NCBI GenBank assembly: GCA_003161255.1
Contig: PMOQ01000091.1
Span: 1 to 64,000 of the forward strand
From: Acidimicrobiaceae bacterium
GTDB taxonomy: Bacteria > Actinomycetota > Acidimicrobiia > Acidimicrobiales > RAAP-2
DNA length: 64,000 nucleotides
Direction: 5' to 3'
The translations under genes and the position numbers were made by a program. A model generated the notes under the pieces. That model was not told the DNA's origin. It did no database searches and saw nothing but the letters and a program-made list of their open reading frames with translations. Numbering within the stretch: position 1 is the first letter of the stretch; each line of letters opens with the position of its first letter. Of this stretch, positions 34,653 to 43,061 are shown piece after piece.

Positions 34653-35336
34653 GTGCCCGTGCGCTCCGGAGCCCGCGCTGCGCGCCCGCCCCGAGCCTCG
34701 CTGGCCATCGGGCTGGCCGCCGCCATCGGCTCCACGCTGTTCTCCCTCTCGCTGGCCCCGCCGGTCTTCGGGGCCGCCGCATCGGCCTCGTCCGACCAGG
34801 CGGCGCTCCAGACCCAAACGCTCACGCTGTCCGACCTCCCACAGGGTTGGAAGGCCACCGCGTCCGCGTCCTCCAGCGGCGCCACCTCGGGCTGCGTGGG
34901 CAGGCCGTTCGGTGCGTCGCAGCGGATCGCCCAGATCCAGGCGAGCTTCCAGGACCCCTCAGGCCTCCCGGACCTCTTCGAGCAGATCTCGGACTACAAC
35001 TCCCCGTCCACGGTGTTCGCCAAGGGAGTCCGCGATCTCAACCGTTGCCACAACGTGTCGATCAGCCAGAGCGGCGCCCCGCTCAAGATCCACGTGGCCA
35101 GGCTGGCCTACCGCGGTGGCCGCCTCACGGCTGCGTATACGTTGTCATTCGTCGTGAAGAACGCGTCAGTGGGCAGAAGCCAGGACGTCGGCATCGACGT
35201 GGTCTTGGTGCGCGTCGGCGACGAGATCGTCGAGGTGGGACTGGCCGACGCGCCCAGACCGCAGGTCAGCCAGCTCAGGTCGTTCGTCGCGAAGGCGATC
35301 GCCGACATCAAGCAGCACCCGCAGAGCGGGGGCTGA
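34653..35336 (+). CDS. Secreted hypothetical protein with a conserved disulfide pair
   Basis: 227 aa with a clear signal peptide (SLAIGLAAAIGSTLFSLSLA, AAASA cleavage). The mature part opens with LTLSDLPQGWKATASA, a pattern found in many actinobacterial secreted proteins. Two cysteines (SGCVGRPF, NRCHNVS) probably form a disulfide. Resembles PknH-sensor or DUF-type extracellular domains, but I cannot name the family. GTG start at 34653, 20 bp after the TetR gene and 2 bp before DUF3151, so probably co-transcribed. Confidence 0.7.
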   Translation: MPVRSGARAARPPRASLAIGLAAAIGSTLFSLSLAPPVFGAAASASSDQAALQTQTLTLSDLPQGWKATASASSSGATSGCVGRPFGASQRIAQIQASFQDPSGLPDLFEQISDYNSPSTVFAKGVRDLNRCHNVSISQSGAPLKIHVARLAYRGGRLTAAYTLSFVVKNASVGRSQDVGIDVVLVRVGDEIVEVGLADAPRPQVSQLRSFVAKAIADIKQHPQSGG

Positions 35337-35338
35337 CA

Positions 35339-35782
35339 ATGAGCCCATCGTCGGTCAGCTTCACCGCCGGGACCCCCGAGACCGTCCTGCCCCCACTGTC
35401 CCCCGAGGTGCGGGTGGCCCTGGAGGAAGCGACCGGCCGGCCCGTGGCCGAGCGCCGGGCGGCAATCGCGCGGGTCGCCTCGAACTGGCCTCGCTGCCTG
35501 GATGCATGGGCGGGCCTCGCCGAGTGCGCCGAGGACCCGGTGGACCAGTACGCGTTCGCGAGGGTCGGCTACCACCGGGGCCTCGACACGCTCCGGGCGG
35601 CCGGCTGGCGGGGCTCGGGGTACGTGCGGTGGAGCCACCCCTCCAACCGGGGGTTCCTGCGCTGCCTCGAAGCCCTGCGAGCGGCGGCCGAGGTCATCGG
35701 CGAGTCCGACGAGGAGGAGCGGTGCGCCGTCTTCCTCCGCCAGCTCGACCCGGAGTGGCCCCCGCCCGGAAATGTGGGCTGA
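35339..35782 (+). CDS. DUF3151 family protein
   Basis: 147 aa matching the actinobacterial DUF3151 pattern: ASNWPRCLDAWAGLAE, then QYAFARVGYHRGLDTLRAAGW, WSHPSNRGFLRCLEALRAAAEVIGE and EERCAVFLRQLDP. The helical repeats look TPR-like. Function unknown but broadly conserved in the phylum, which supports the host assignment. ATG at 35339, 2 bp after the preceding gene. Confidence 0.85.
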   Translation: MSPSSVSFTAGTPETVLPPLSPEVRVALEEATGRPVAERRAAIARVASNWPRCLDAWAGLAECAEDPVDQYAFARVGYHRGLDTLRAAGWRGSGYVRWSHPSNRGFLRCLEALRAAAEVIGESDEEERCAVFLRQLDPEWPPPGNVG

Positions 35783-35867
35783 TCCCGGCCGTTTCTCCCG
35801 GAGATAGATTCCGCGGGACGGTCCACGGGCCCGTTGGGCGCAGACCGATCAGTCGGGAGGGTCGGCG

Positions 35868-36449
35868 ATGAACATCGTGGTCAGCAACGTGAAGGGCGGC
35901 GTCGGGAAGACGACCAGCGCCGTCTACCTGGCCGCCGCTGCGGCCGCCCGAGGACGCGAGGCGGTCTTCCTGGTGGACTCGGATCCGCAGGGCTCGGCCG
36001 CCGAGTGGTTCGAGCAGAACCCGGTGGAGGGGGTCGAGCTCATCGAGGCGCCCTCCGAGCGCACCGTCGTGCGGGCCCTCGCCGACTCGGACGGAATCGT
36101 GATTGTCGACACCCCGCCGGGGGACGAGCGGATCGTGCGGGCGGCGCTCCGGCGAGCCGACGCGGTGATCATCCCGACCCGGGCCGGCGGCGTCGAGCCG
36201 TCCCGGGTCCTGGCCACGCTCGAGATGACCCCGGCGGACATCGCCTGCGGGATCGTCGTGTGCGCGGCCCGGCTCGGCACCAACGACCTCGAGGCGACGG
36301 TCGAGGACTGGTCGAACGCCAAGGTGCCGGTCTGGGGCGTCATCCCCGAGCGGGTCGCGATCGCGTCGGGCCCGGCCAGCCGGATCTACCGCGAGGGGCT
36401 CGAGGCGTATCAGGAGGTCCTGCGCAAGGTGATGCGCGCGGTCCGTTAG
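35868..36449 (+). CDS. ParA/MinD-type ATPase (orphan)
   Basis: 193-aa deviant Walker A ATPase: KGGVGKTT near residue 9-16 (with the signature lysine of ParA/MinD), VDSDPQGSAAEWFE (Walker A' region), IVIVDTPPGD (Walker B). Short, without an N-terminal HTH, like type Ib ParA or PpfA-type cargo-positioning ATPases. No ParB, MinE-like or cargo gene is adjacent; the neighbour runs convergently. The partner must lie elsewhere. Confidence 0.88.
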   Translation: MNIVVSNVKGGVGKTTSAVYLAAAAAARGREAVFLVDSDPQGSAAEWFEQNPVEGVELIEAPSERTVVRALADSDGIVIVDTPPGDERIVRAALRRADAVIIPTRAGGVEPSRVLATLEMTPADIACGIVVCAARLGTNDLEATVEDWSNAKVPVWGVIPERVAIASGPASRIYREGLEAYQEVLRKVMRAVR

Positions 36450-36455
36450 CGGCCT

Positions 36456-37586
36456 TCAGGAGCCCTTGGCCCCGGGAAAGGTGCCGCCCTCGGGGGCGTC
36501 CGGGGTGCGGTTGACGATCCTCGGGAAGTTGGCCACCCCGACGTCGGGCCGGGGGAGCAGCCACGGCGCCGGCGGGGGCAGGACGAGCCGGGTGAGGGAG
36601 TCGGCAACCGACTCGTAGTTGACCCGCCAGCCGGCGAAGTGCCGCCACGCGTCCTCTCGGTCCCGCTCGATCGGGAACCCGACCCCCTCGAGGAGGTCGA
36701 AGCCCTCGAAGAACTCCTCCTCGGTCAGCCGGATCGGGGCGTCCGGGAGCGGGTCGGGGTCAAAGGGGATGTGAAGGGCCTGGGCGAGCGACCGCAGGCA
36801 ATTCGTCCCCATCTGGAGGCACAGCCTGGCCTGGCGGGGCGCGGTGCTCGGGGTGAGGCTCGTGTGCAGCGCCGCGGCGTCGAGCATGGCCACGAGGGCG
36901 AGCAGCCACGAACGCGTCGGGTCGGGCGACCGGAACCATATGAGCGACGGGTACCCGGTGTGACTCTCGAGGACCGCGGCGGCCCACCGCTCCCACGTCG
37001 CATAGAGCCCCGGCAGCTCGTCCATGTTGGCGAAGCGGTGGTGCCGGGACAGCACCTCGGGTCCCCACGCGGGCACCCCGCCACGCGCGGCGAGCATGGT
37101 CACCTCGGTCTCTCGCGCCGAGAACGCCGCGTAGAGGGTGGGCAGGTACGCGATCTCGAGCGCGATGACGAGGAAGCCCGAGCCCGCCTCGATGATGTCG
37201 ATCGCCTTGTTGGCCCCGGTCCTGCCACTCAGTATCCCGAGCGTGAAGATCGACGACCCCGAGACACCGAGCGAGCTGGTCAGCGTGCCGCCGCTCACCC
37301 ACCACACCATCAGGCCGAACCCGACGAGGAGCAGGGCCAGCCACGCCCCGAAGAGCACGATCATGGCGAGCGGCCCCACGGTGCCCATGACCCGGTCCTT
37401 GGCCTCGTAGGTGTCGAGGCGTCGAAGGATCGGCTTGACCGCCTTGGCCAAGAACCGCGAGACCGACCGCAAGAGCCGCGACGAGGTGGTCCTCGGGATG
37501 ACGAGCGTGGTGAACACGCTCATCGCGGTGAGCAGCACGGTCGCGAGACCGACCGCGAACCCGACGGCGCGCACCCAACCCGTCAT
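36456..37586 (-). CDS. Membrane protein with ion-channel-like pore segment
   Basis: 376 aa. An N-terminal TM helix (AVGFAVGLATVLLTAMSVFTTLV) is followed by two more TM helices flanking the loop SGSSIFTLGILSG, reminiscent of the pore-helix and filter of two-TM potassium channels though the TVGYG signature is absent. The C-terminal 200 residues are soluble with EVLSRHHRFANMDELPGLYATWERWA, a helical cytoplasmic domain. Function unknown; possibly a degenerate or novel-selectivity channel. Convergent with the ParA gene (6 bp). Confidence 0.68.
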   Translation of the reverse strand: MTGWVRAVGFAVGLATVLLTAMSVFTTLVIPRTTSSRLLRSVSRFLAKAVKPILRRLDTYEAKDRVMGTVGPLAMIVLFGAWLALLLVGFGLMVWWVSGGTLTSSLGVSGSSIFTLGILSGRTGANKAIDIIEAGSGFLVIALEIAYLPTLYAAFSARETEVTMLAARGGVPAWGPEVLSRHHRFANMDELPGLYATWERWAAAVLESHTGYPSLIWFRSPDPTRSWLLALVAMLDAAALHTSLTPSTAPRQARLCLQMGTNCLRSLAQALHIPFDPDPLPDAPIRLTEEEFFEGFDLLEGVGFPIERDREDAWRHFAGWRVNYESVADSLTRLVLPPPAPWLLPRPDVGVANFPRIVNRTPDAPEGGTFPGAKGS

Positions 37587-37617
37587 CGACGACGCGCCCG
37601 ATGCTCACCAGACGTGC

Positions 37618-38205
37618 TCACCGGGATCGCTTGAGCACGCGCCAGCGGTGCCAGAGGAACACCGCTATCGCGACGACCACCAGCCCGAGGACCACGAACG
37701 AGGCCGCCGTGAAGCCCTTGACCAGCTTGTGCCAGCCCGACCCGAGCCCGTACCCGGCCGAGGCGATCGCGGCCGAGTACACCGCCGTGCCGATGAGCGT
37801 GAAGATCGCGAACGGCACGGCCGCCATGTCGCCGATGCCGGCCACGAGCGAGACGAACGTGCGGACGAGCGGCAGGATGCGGCCGACCACCACGGCCCCG
37901 TCGCCGCGCTTCGTCAAGAACCCGTGGGCCCGATCGATGTCGGCGCTCGAGATGAGGACGTACTTCCCGTAGCGGTCCACGAGTGCCCTGCCACCGGTCC
38001 GGCCGATGGTGTACCCGATCATCGACCCGACGAACTCCCCCGCCACCCCGACCAGGATCACCCCGGCCAGGCTGAAGTGGCCCTCGGCCGCCAGCGCGCC
38101 CGCGAACCCGAACGTGATCTCCGAGGGGAACGGGATGCAGATCGCCTCGACCAGGGCCAGAACGAAGATCGCGGTGTAGCCCCAGCTCTGAAGGAAGTGT
38201 TCCAC
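37618..38205 (-). CDS. DedA-family (SNARE-associated / VTT) membrane protein
   Basis: 195 aa. The motif FPSEITFGFAGALAAEG followed by GEFVGSMIGYTIGRTGG and the basic KYVLISSADIDRAHGFLTKRG loop, then VVGRILPLVRTFVSLVAGIG, are the DedA signatures. Members are lipid scramblases or flippases, e.g. for undecaprenyl phosphate, needed for envelope integrity. The start codon is GTG at 38205. The preceding gene on the strand is far, and the nuclease gene is divergent. Confidence 0.9.
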   Translation of the reverse strand: MEHFLQSWGYTAIFVLALVEAICIPFPSEITFGFAGALAAEGHFSLAGVILVGVAGEFVGSMIGYTIGRTGGRALVDRYGKYVLISSADIDRAHGFLTKRGDGAVVVGRILPLVRTFVSLVAGIGDMAAVPFAIFTLIGTAVYSAAIASAGYGLGSGWHKLVKGFTAASFVVLGLVVVAIAVFLWHRWRVLKRSR

Positions 38206-38295
38206 CGCGCCTTTCTACCCGACCCGGACGGAGACGGGCGATTGGCCCCGACAGGGTCATACGTCGCGTCACAACCTGGTCGTAACCTACGCCGC

Positions 38296-39084
38296 ATGGC
38301 CCTCGAAGTTCCCCGGACGCTGTCCCCCTCCAAGGCCTCCGCGTTCACGAACTGCCCGCTGGCGTTCCGGCTCGCGATCATCGACCACGTCCCCGAGCCC
38401 CCCTCCCCCCCGGCGGTGAAGGGCACCTTGGTGCATGCCGCCCTTGAGCGCCTGTTCTGGGACCACGTCCCGGGAGAGCGGACGATCGAGGCGGGGCTCG
38501 ACTCGCTCGAGTTGGCCTGGGAGGCCATCCAAGACGACCCTGAGTTCGTCGGGCTCGACCTCGACATCGACGAGGCCGCCGAGTTCCGGGCCGATGCCGA
38601 GGTGCTCGTCCACAACTACTTCCGCATCGAGGACCCGAACACGGTGCGCACGGTAGGCGTGGAGCTCGGCCTCGAGACCAAGATCGGCGACATGGTGCTT
38701 CGGGGCATCATCGACCGCCTCGACCTGACCGACGACGGCGAGCTAGTGGTCATCGACTACAAGACCGGCCGCGCCCCATCGAGCCAGTTCGAGAAGTCGC
38801 GCCTGCACGGCGTGCACACCTACGCGCTGCTCTGCGAGCGCATGCTGGGCCGGTTCCCGAGCCAGGTGAAGCTTCTCTACCTACGTGACCCGGTCTCGAT
38901 CATCGCCACCCCGACCGAGCAGTCGGTGCGGGGTCACGGCAAGCGCACCATCGCGGTGTGGTCCGCCATCGAGCGGGCCTGCGAGAACGAGGACTTCCGC
39001 CCGCACCCCTCGGGCCTGTGCCGGTACTGCAACTTCCAGCACCTCTGCCCCGCCTTCGCCTCGCTCACCGCCGCCGCCTCCTGA
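38296..39084 (+). CDS. RecB-type PD-(D/E)XK exonuclease with Fe-S cluster cysteines
   Basis: 262-aa stand-alone RecB-family nuclease. His47 (GTLVHAALE), Asp140 (IIDRLDL), Asp154 and Lys156 (VIDYKTGR) form the PD-(D/E)XK active site. Cys20 (FTNCPLAFR) and Cys242, Cys245, Cys251 (CRYCNFQHLC) have the spacing of the 4Fe-4S cluster of AddB and Cas4. The usual host helicase is absent from the window; actinobacterial members of this type are linked to DNA repair. ATG at 38296; the longer frame upstream is a shadow. Confidence 0.88.
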   Translation: MALEVPRTLSPSKASAFTNCPLAFRLAIIDHVPEPPSPPAVKGTLVHAALERLFWDHVPGERTIEAGLDSLELAWEAIQDDPEFVGLDLDIDEAAEFRADAEVLVHNYFRIEDPNTVRTVGVELGLETKIGDMVLRGIIDRLDLTDDGELVVIDYKTGRAPSSQFEKSRLHGVHTYALLCERMLGRFPSQVKLLYLRDPVSIIATPTEQSVRGHGKRTIAVWSAIERACENEDFRPHPSGLCRYCNFQHLCPAFASLTAAAS

Positions 39085-39165
39085 GGGTCGCCGAGAGTCC
39101 GGCGAATCTGCCCGGGCTGCCGAGCGGTCGGGAATCGACCGGGCCGCCCCGGCGTTGCCCGAAGC

Positions 39166-39771
39166 ATGCCCCTTCCTCCGTTCACCGTCAGCTGGGACTA
39201 CCGCTGTCCCTTCGCCCGCAACGCCCATGAGCACCTGGTCACGGCACTGAAGGCCGGTGCCGACTGGGACGTCACCTTCGCCCCGTTCTCCTTGACCCAG
39301 AGCCACGTCGCCGAGGGCGAGCCGTCTGTCTGGGACACCCCCGACAAGGCGCCCGATCTTTTGGCGCTGAACGCCGGCATCGTCGTGCGGGACAAGTTCC
39401 CCGACAAGTTCCTCGACGCGCATGAGGCTTTGTTCGCGGCCCGACATGACGAGAGCGGTGACATCCGCGACACGGCCGTCGTCCGCAAGGCGCTCGAGTC
39501 GGTCGGGGTCGACGCCGAGGCCGTCTTCGCCGAGCTCGAACAGTCGTGGCCCGACGACGAGGTGCGCAAGACCCACGAGTGGGAGGTCTCCACCCACCAC
39601 ATGTTCGGAGTACCGACCTTTATCGTCGCCGACCGGGCGGTGTTCGTGCGGCTGATGACGCGGCCGAAGGGGGACGCCGAGCGCGCCCACAGCACGATCG
39701 AACACGTCGTCCGGCTCATCGACGAACGCCCGTGGATCAACGAGTTCAAGTACACGAGCGTCCACCGATAG
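39166..39771 (+). CDS. DsbA-fold thioredoxin-like oxidoreductase
   Basis: 201 aa with the DsbA thioredoxin fold interrupted by a helical insert. The active-site equivalent is DYRCPFARN, a single cysteine (CPFA) rather than CxxC, as in FrnE and 2-hydroxychromene-2-carboxylate isomerase-like proteins; the cis-Pro loop is FGVPTFIV. No signal peptide, so it is cytoplasmic, perhaps a mycothiol- or glutathione-S-transferase-like enzyme. Follows the nuclease by 81 bp. Confidence 0.83.
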   Translation: MPLPPFTVSWDYRCPFARNAHEHLVTALKAGADWDVTFAPFSLTQSHVAEGEPSVWDTPDKAPDLLALNAGIVVRDKFPDKFLDAHEALFAARHDESGDIRDTAVVRKALESVGVDAEAVFAELEQSWPDDEVRKTHEWEVSTHHMFGVPTFIVADRAVFVRLMTRPKGDAERAHSTIEHVVRLIDERPWINEFKYTSVHR

Positions 39772-39808
39772 ACCGGCTGGTAACCAAGGGCCGTCGGAGG
39801 ACCGTGCG

Positions 39809-40306
39809 TTAGCCGGACGCGGCGAGCGGTCCGTCGAGACGAAGCCAAAACAGCTGGCGCGGCCCTCCTTCCGGACCGGGTGGGAGCACCCGACCGGCAA
39901 CGAAACCGAGGTGCTCGTAGAAGTGCCGCGCCCCCTCGCCCGGGTGACCCGCTCCGAAGGTGTCCACCTCGATGGTGCATGGATATGTGGCAAAACGCCG
40001 AAACGCCTCTCGGACGAGGGCGGTCCCGCATCCTTGGCCTCTCCATGAAGCACGGACGGCCAGCCACCGGATGACGCAGCGAGGATGGTGGGGCGAGAAG
40101 ATCAACGCCCCAGCGAGCTGAGCGCCGGGCGGTCCGTCGTCGACCCGGGCACAGAGCGCCGTTGTCCTCGAGATGCTCCGGGCGAGCGCTCGATGGAACT
40201 CGGGATCGTCCACCATCGGGCCGAAGAGCTGCTCGACCTCGGCGGCCAGCTCGAGCCAGCCCGGAACGTCCTCACTCGTGGCGGCAACCACAGCCACGGA
40301 AGCCAC
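39809..40306 (-). CDS. GNAT family N-acetyltransferase
   Basis: 165 aa, single GNAT domain. Motif A is IRWLAVRASWRGQGCGTALV (acetyl-CoA loop RGQGCG), motif B is ARHFYEHLGFVAG. Substrate unknown. Ends 11 bp from the stop-proximal start region of the next leftward gene and may be its operon partner. Confidence 0.85.
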   Translation of the reverse strand: MASVAVVAATSEDVPGWLELAAEVEQLFGPMVDDPEFHRALARSISRTTALCARVDDGPPGAQLAGALIFSPHHPRCVIRWLAVRASWRGQGCGTALVREAFRRFATYPCTIEVDTFGAGHPGEGARHFYEHLGFVAGRVLPPGPEGGPRQLFWLRLDGPLAASG

Positions 40307-40317
40307 TCAGCCCGCCT

Positions 40318-41229
40318 TCAACGCGAGGCGAGCTCCGCCAGGAGACTCCAGGTCCGGTCCCGCTCCCCGGCGTCGCCGATGACCGACGCCGTGAAATCGG
40401 TCGCCCCGGCGTCGGCCAGGCGGTCCACCGCGGCCGTGACGTCCTCCGCCGAGCCGACGAACGCGAGGTCCGAGGCGGTGGTGGCGCCTTCCAGGTCGAG
40501 CATGGCCCGATAGGACGGCAGATTGGGGTAGATCGAGAGCTCCTTGTCGATCCGTTCCTTCGCCGCCGTCGAGTCGGCGGTGACGCAGACCGGGAGACCG
40601 ACCACGATGCGCGGGTCCGGACGGCCGGCCGCGGAGGCGGCTGCGGTGATCTTGGGGGCGATATGGGACCCGATCGTCTTCGTCCCCGTCATCCAGGTGA
40701 CCGTGCCATCGGCCAGCTCGCCGGCCATCTTCAGCATCGCCGGACCGAGCGCGGCTACATAGACCGGCGTCGGCTGGGTGAAGTGCACGAGCGGACCACC
40801 GCTCACTCCGGTGATGAGCTCTCCGTGGAAGTTGGCCGGCTCGCCTCGGAGCAGGGGGACCAGCACGCTCAGGTACTCGCGCATGTAGCTGGCTGGCCTG
40901 TCGAAGTGGTAGCCCCACATCCCCTCGACGACGATCTTGTGGGACAGCCCGATACCAAGCGCAAGCCGGCCGCCCAACGCCGCCTGCACCGTCGTGGCTT
41001 GCTGGGCCAACATCGCCGGGTGCCTCGGATGGACGGGCACCACCGCCGTCCCGAGCTCGATGCCGGGAACACGCGACCCGACGAGGGCGAGCAGCGTGAG
41101 GGTGTCGTGGCCGAAGATCTGGCTACCCCAAGCACTGGCGAATCCGGCGTCGGCGTATCCCTGGACCTCGGCGGTCGCGTCGTCGATCGATTGGAAGACG
41201 TTGAACAGGGCTCCGATGCGCACGGCCAT
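40318..41229 (-). CDS. LLM-class F420-dependent oxidoreductase
   Basis: About 303 aa luciferase-like TIM barrel. IGALFNVFQSIDDATAEVQGYADAGFASAWGSQIFG at the start, VPGIELGTAVVPVHPRHPAMLAQQA, and ALGIGLSHKIVVEGMWG are typical of actinobacterial F420-dependent LLM enzymes (TIGR03564-type). F420H2 is the likely cofactor, substrate unknown. ATG at 41229 is used, but an agagga sits 5 nt before the GTG at 41223, which may be the real start. Divergent from purK. Confidence 0.88.
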   Translation of the reverse strand: MAVRIGALFNVFQSIDDATAEVQGYADAGFASAWGSQIFGHDTLTLLALVGSRVPGIELGTAVVPVHPRHPAMLAQQATTVQAALGGRLALGIGLSHKIVVEGMWGYHFDRPASYMREYLSVLVPLLRGEPANFHGELITGVSGGPLVHFTQPTPVYVAALGPAMLKMAGELADGTVTWMTGTKTIGSHIAPKITAAASAAGRPDPRIVVGLPVCVTADSTAAKERIDKELSIYPNLPSYRAMLDLEGATTASDLAFVGSAEDVTAAVDRLADAGATDFTASVIGDAGERDRTWSLLAELASR

Positions 41230-41311
41230 CCTCTCTTGCGACCTGACCCCCGGGCCGCACGACTTCGACTCGGTTCCGGTCGCCGGCGGGCGGCGCCGGT
41301 AACCTTCGCTG

Positions 41312-42532
41312 ATGACCGAGACGGTCGATGGTAGCGGAGCGGACAAAAATCGACCCAGGGCCGTCGGCATCGTGGGGGCGGGCCAGCTCGCGCGCATGAC
41401 CATCGAGGCGGCGGCGGCTCTGGCCATTCCGGTGGTGCTGCTCGCCGAGGACCCGACCGAGTCGGCCACCGAGCTCACCTCGAGAGTCCTGCTCGGTGCC
41501 GCGACCGACGCCGGTCAGCTGTGGGCGCTCGCAGCACGCTGCGATGTCATGACGTTCGACCATGAGCACGTCGATCTCGAGATGCTCTCGACGTTCGAGA
41601 ACGCGGGAGTGGCCGTGCGACCGGGAGTGAAGGCCATGCGCCTCGGCGTCGACAAGGCGCACATGCGCTCGACGCTCACGGCGGTCGGGATCCCGGTGCC
41701 GACCCATGCGATCCTCGACACATCCGGCGCGACGCCGTTGATCAAGCAGGTCGAGGCGTTCGGGACCGCCCGCGGCTGGCCCCTCGTGCTCAAGGCCTGC
41801 CGGGGCGGCTACGACGGCAAGGGGGTCTGGCCGGTCACCGACATCACCGAGGCGGCCGCTGTCTGCGCTGGCGCCGAGGCCACCGGCGTCCCCCTGCTGG
41901 TCGAGACCCACGTGGCCATCGACTTCGAGCTGTCGGCATTGGTCGTGCGGCGCCCGGGTGAGACCCTCGCGTGGCCGGTGGTCGAGACGGCCCAGTTGGA
42001 CGGGGTCTGCCGGGAGGTGTTGATGCCGGGCCGGGTGACACCCGAGCTGGCCGCACGGGCCCAGGCGATCGCGATCAAGATCGCCGAGACGATCGATTCC
42101 GTCGGCGTCATGGCGGTCGAGATGTTCGCGTCGCGCGATGCGCTCTTGGTCAACGAGGTCGCGCTCCGCCCCCACAACAGCGGCCACTGGACGATCGAGG
42201 GCGCCAGCACCTCGCAGTTCGAGAACCACCTCCGGGCGATCCTCGACCTCCCGTTGGGTGCGACCGACGCCCGCGCCCGGCACGTGGCAACGGTGAACGT
42301 CTTCGGACCCGCCGACGGTTCGGATCCGGCGACTCGACTCGAGGCCGCGCTGGGTGTCCCCGGGGCGCATGTGCACCTCTACGGCAAGGAGTCGAGACCG
42401 GGCCGCAAGCTCGGACACGTCACCGTGTACGGAGACGACGAGGTGGACGTGAAGAACCGGGCTTGGCACGCCGCCCGCGAGCTCGGGACGCCGATCCCCG
42501 AACAGCTCCTGCGGCCCGCCGCGGCCCAATGA
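41312..42532 (+). CDS. purK: 5-(carboxyamino)imidazole ribonucleotide synthase (PurK)
   Basis: 406-aa ATP-grasp enzyme that carboxylates AIR to N5-CAIR in purine synthesis. N-terminal GAGQLARMTIEAAA, the ATP-grasp segment LVLKACRGGYDGKGVWPV, the ELSALVVRRPGE strand and NEVALRPHNSGHWTIEG match PurK. The stop overlaps the purE start by 4 nt (ATGA). The operon with purE is the standard arrangement. Confidence 0.95.
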   Translation: MTETVDGSGADKNRPRAVGIVGAGQLARMTIEAAAALAIPVVLLAEDPTESATELTSRVLLGAATDAGQLWALAARCDVMTFDHEHVDLEMLSTFENAGVAVRPGVKAMRLGVDKAHMRSTLTAVGIPVPTHAILDTSGATPLIKQVEAFGTARGWPLVLKACRGGYDGKGVWPVTDITEAAAVCAGAEATGVPLLVETHVAIDFELSALVVRRPGETLAWPVVETAQLDGVCREVLMPGRVTPELAARAQAIAIKIAETIDSVGVMAVEMFASRDALLVNEVALRPHNSGHWTIEGASTSQFENHLRAILDLPLGATDARARHVATVNVFGPADGSDPATRLEAALGVPGAHVHLYGKESRPGRKLGHVTVYGDDEVDVKNRAWHAARELGTPIPEQLLRPAAAQ

Positions 42533-43035
42533 GCGCCTCCACCCCGCTCGTGGCGGTGGTCATGGGGAGCTCTTCGGATCACCCCGTCATGGCGGCGGCA
42601 TCGGAGGCATTGGCCGAGTTCGGCATCGCCCACGAGACGCGGGTCCTCTCGGCGCACCGGACACCAGAGGACATGCTGGCGTTCGGGAAGGACGCCGCCG
42701 AGCGCGGTTTGCGGGTGATCATCGCCGGCGCCGGAGGTGCCGCCCACCTCCCTGGGATGCTGGCTTCGGTGACCACGCTTCCGGTGATCGGGGTGCCGGT
42801 CGCCGTCGGGACGCTGAACGGCATCGACTCGCTGCTCTCCATTGTCCAGATGCCGAAGGGCGTCCCGGTGGCCACGGTGGCAGTGAATGGCGCGCGCAAC
42901 GCAGGCCTCCTGGCCGTCCGGATCCTGGCCGCACACGACCCGAAACTCGCCGAGGCGATGGCGGCGTTCCAGTCCGACCTGGCTGCCCAGGCGCGCCAGC
43001 AGGACGCCGGGCTCCCTGGCGGGAGACCCGGGTAG
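42529..43035 (+). CDS. purE: 5-(carboxyamino)imidazole ribonucleotide mutase (PurE)
   Basis: 168-aa class I PurE: MGSSSDHPVM (phosphate loop), LSAHRTPEDM with the catalytic histidine, and IAGAGGAAHLPGMLAS. It converts N5-CAIR to CAIR after PurK. ATG at 42529, translationally coupled to purK. Confidence 0.95.
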   Translation: MSASTPLVAVVMGSSSDHPVMAAASEALAEFGIAHETRVLSAHRTPEDMLAFGKDAAERGLRVIIAGAGGAAHLPGMLASVTTLPVIGVPVAVGTLNGIDSLLSIVQMPKGVPVATVAVNGARNAGLLAVRILAAHDPKLAEAMAAFQSDLAAQARQQDAGLPGGRPG

Positions 43036-43061
43036 GGCCACTACCCTCCACACAGAGTGCG

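Noticed and set aside
37411-38295. 557-codon frame extending upstream of the nuclease gene
   Set aside because: Arg/Pro/Asp-rich shadow of the divergent DedA gene; the real gene starts with the ATG at 38296 and its motifs begin there.
38296-39084. Cas4 of a CRISPR system
   Set aside because: The Fe-S nuclease resembles Cas4 but no repeats or cas genes occur anywhere in the window.
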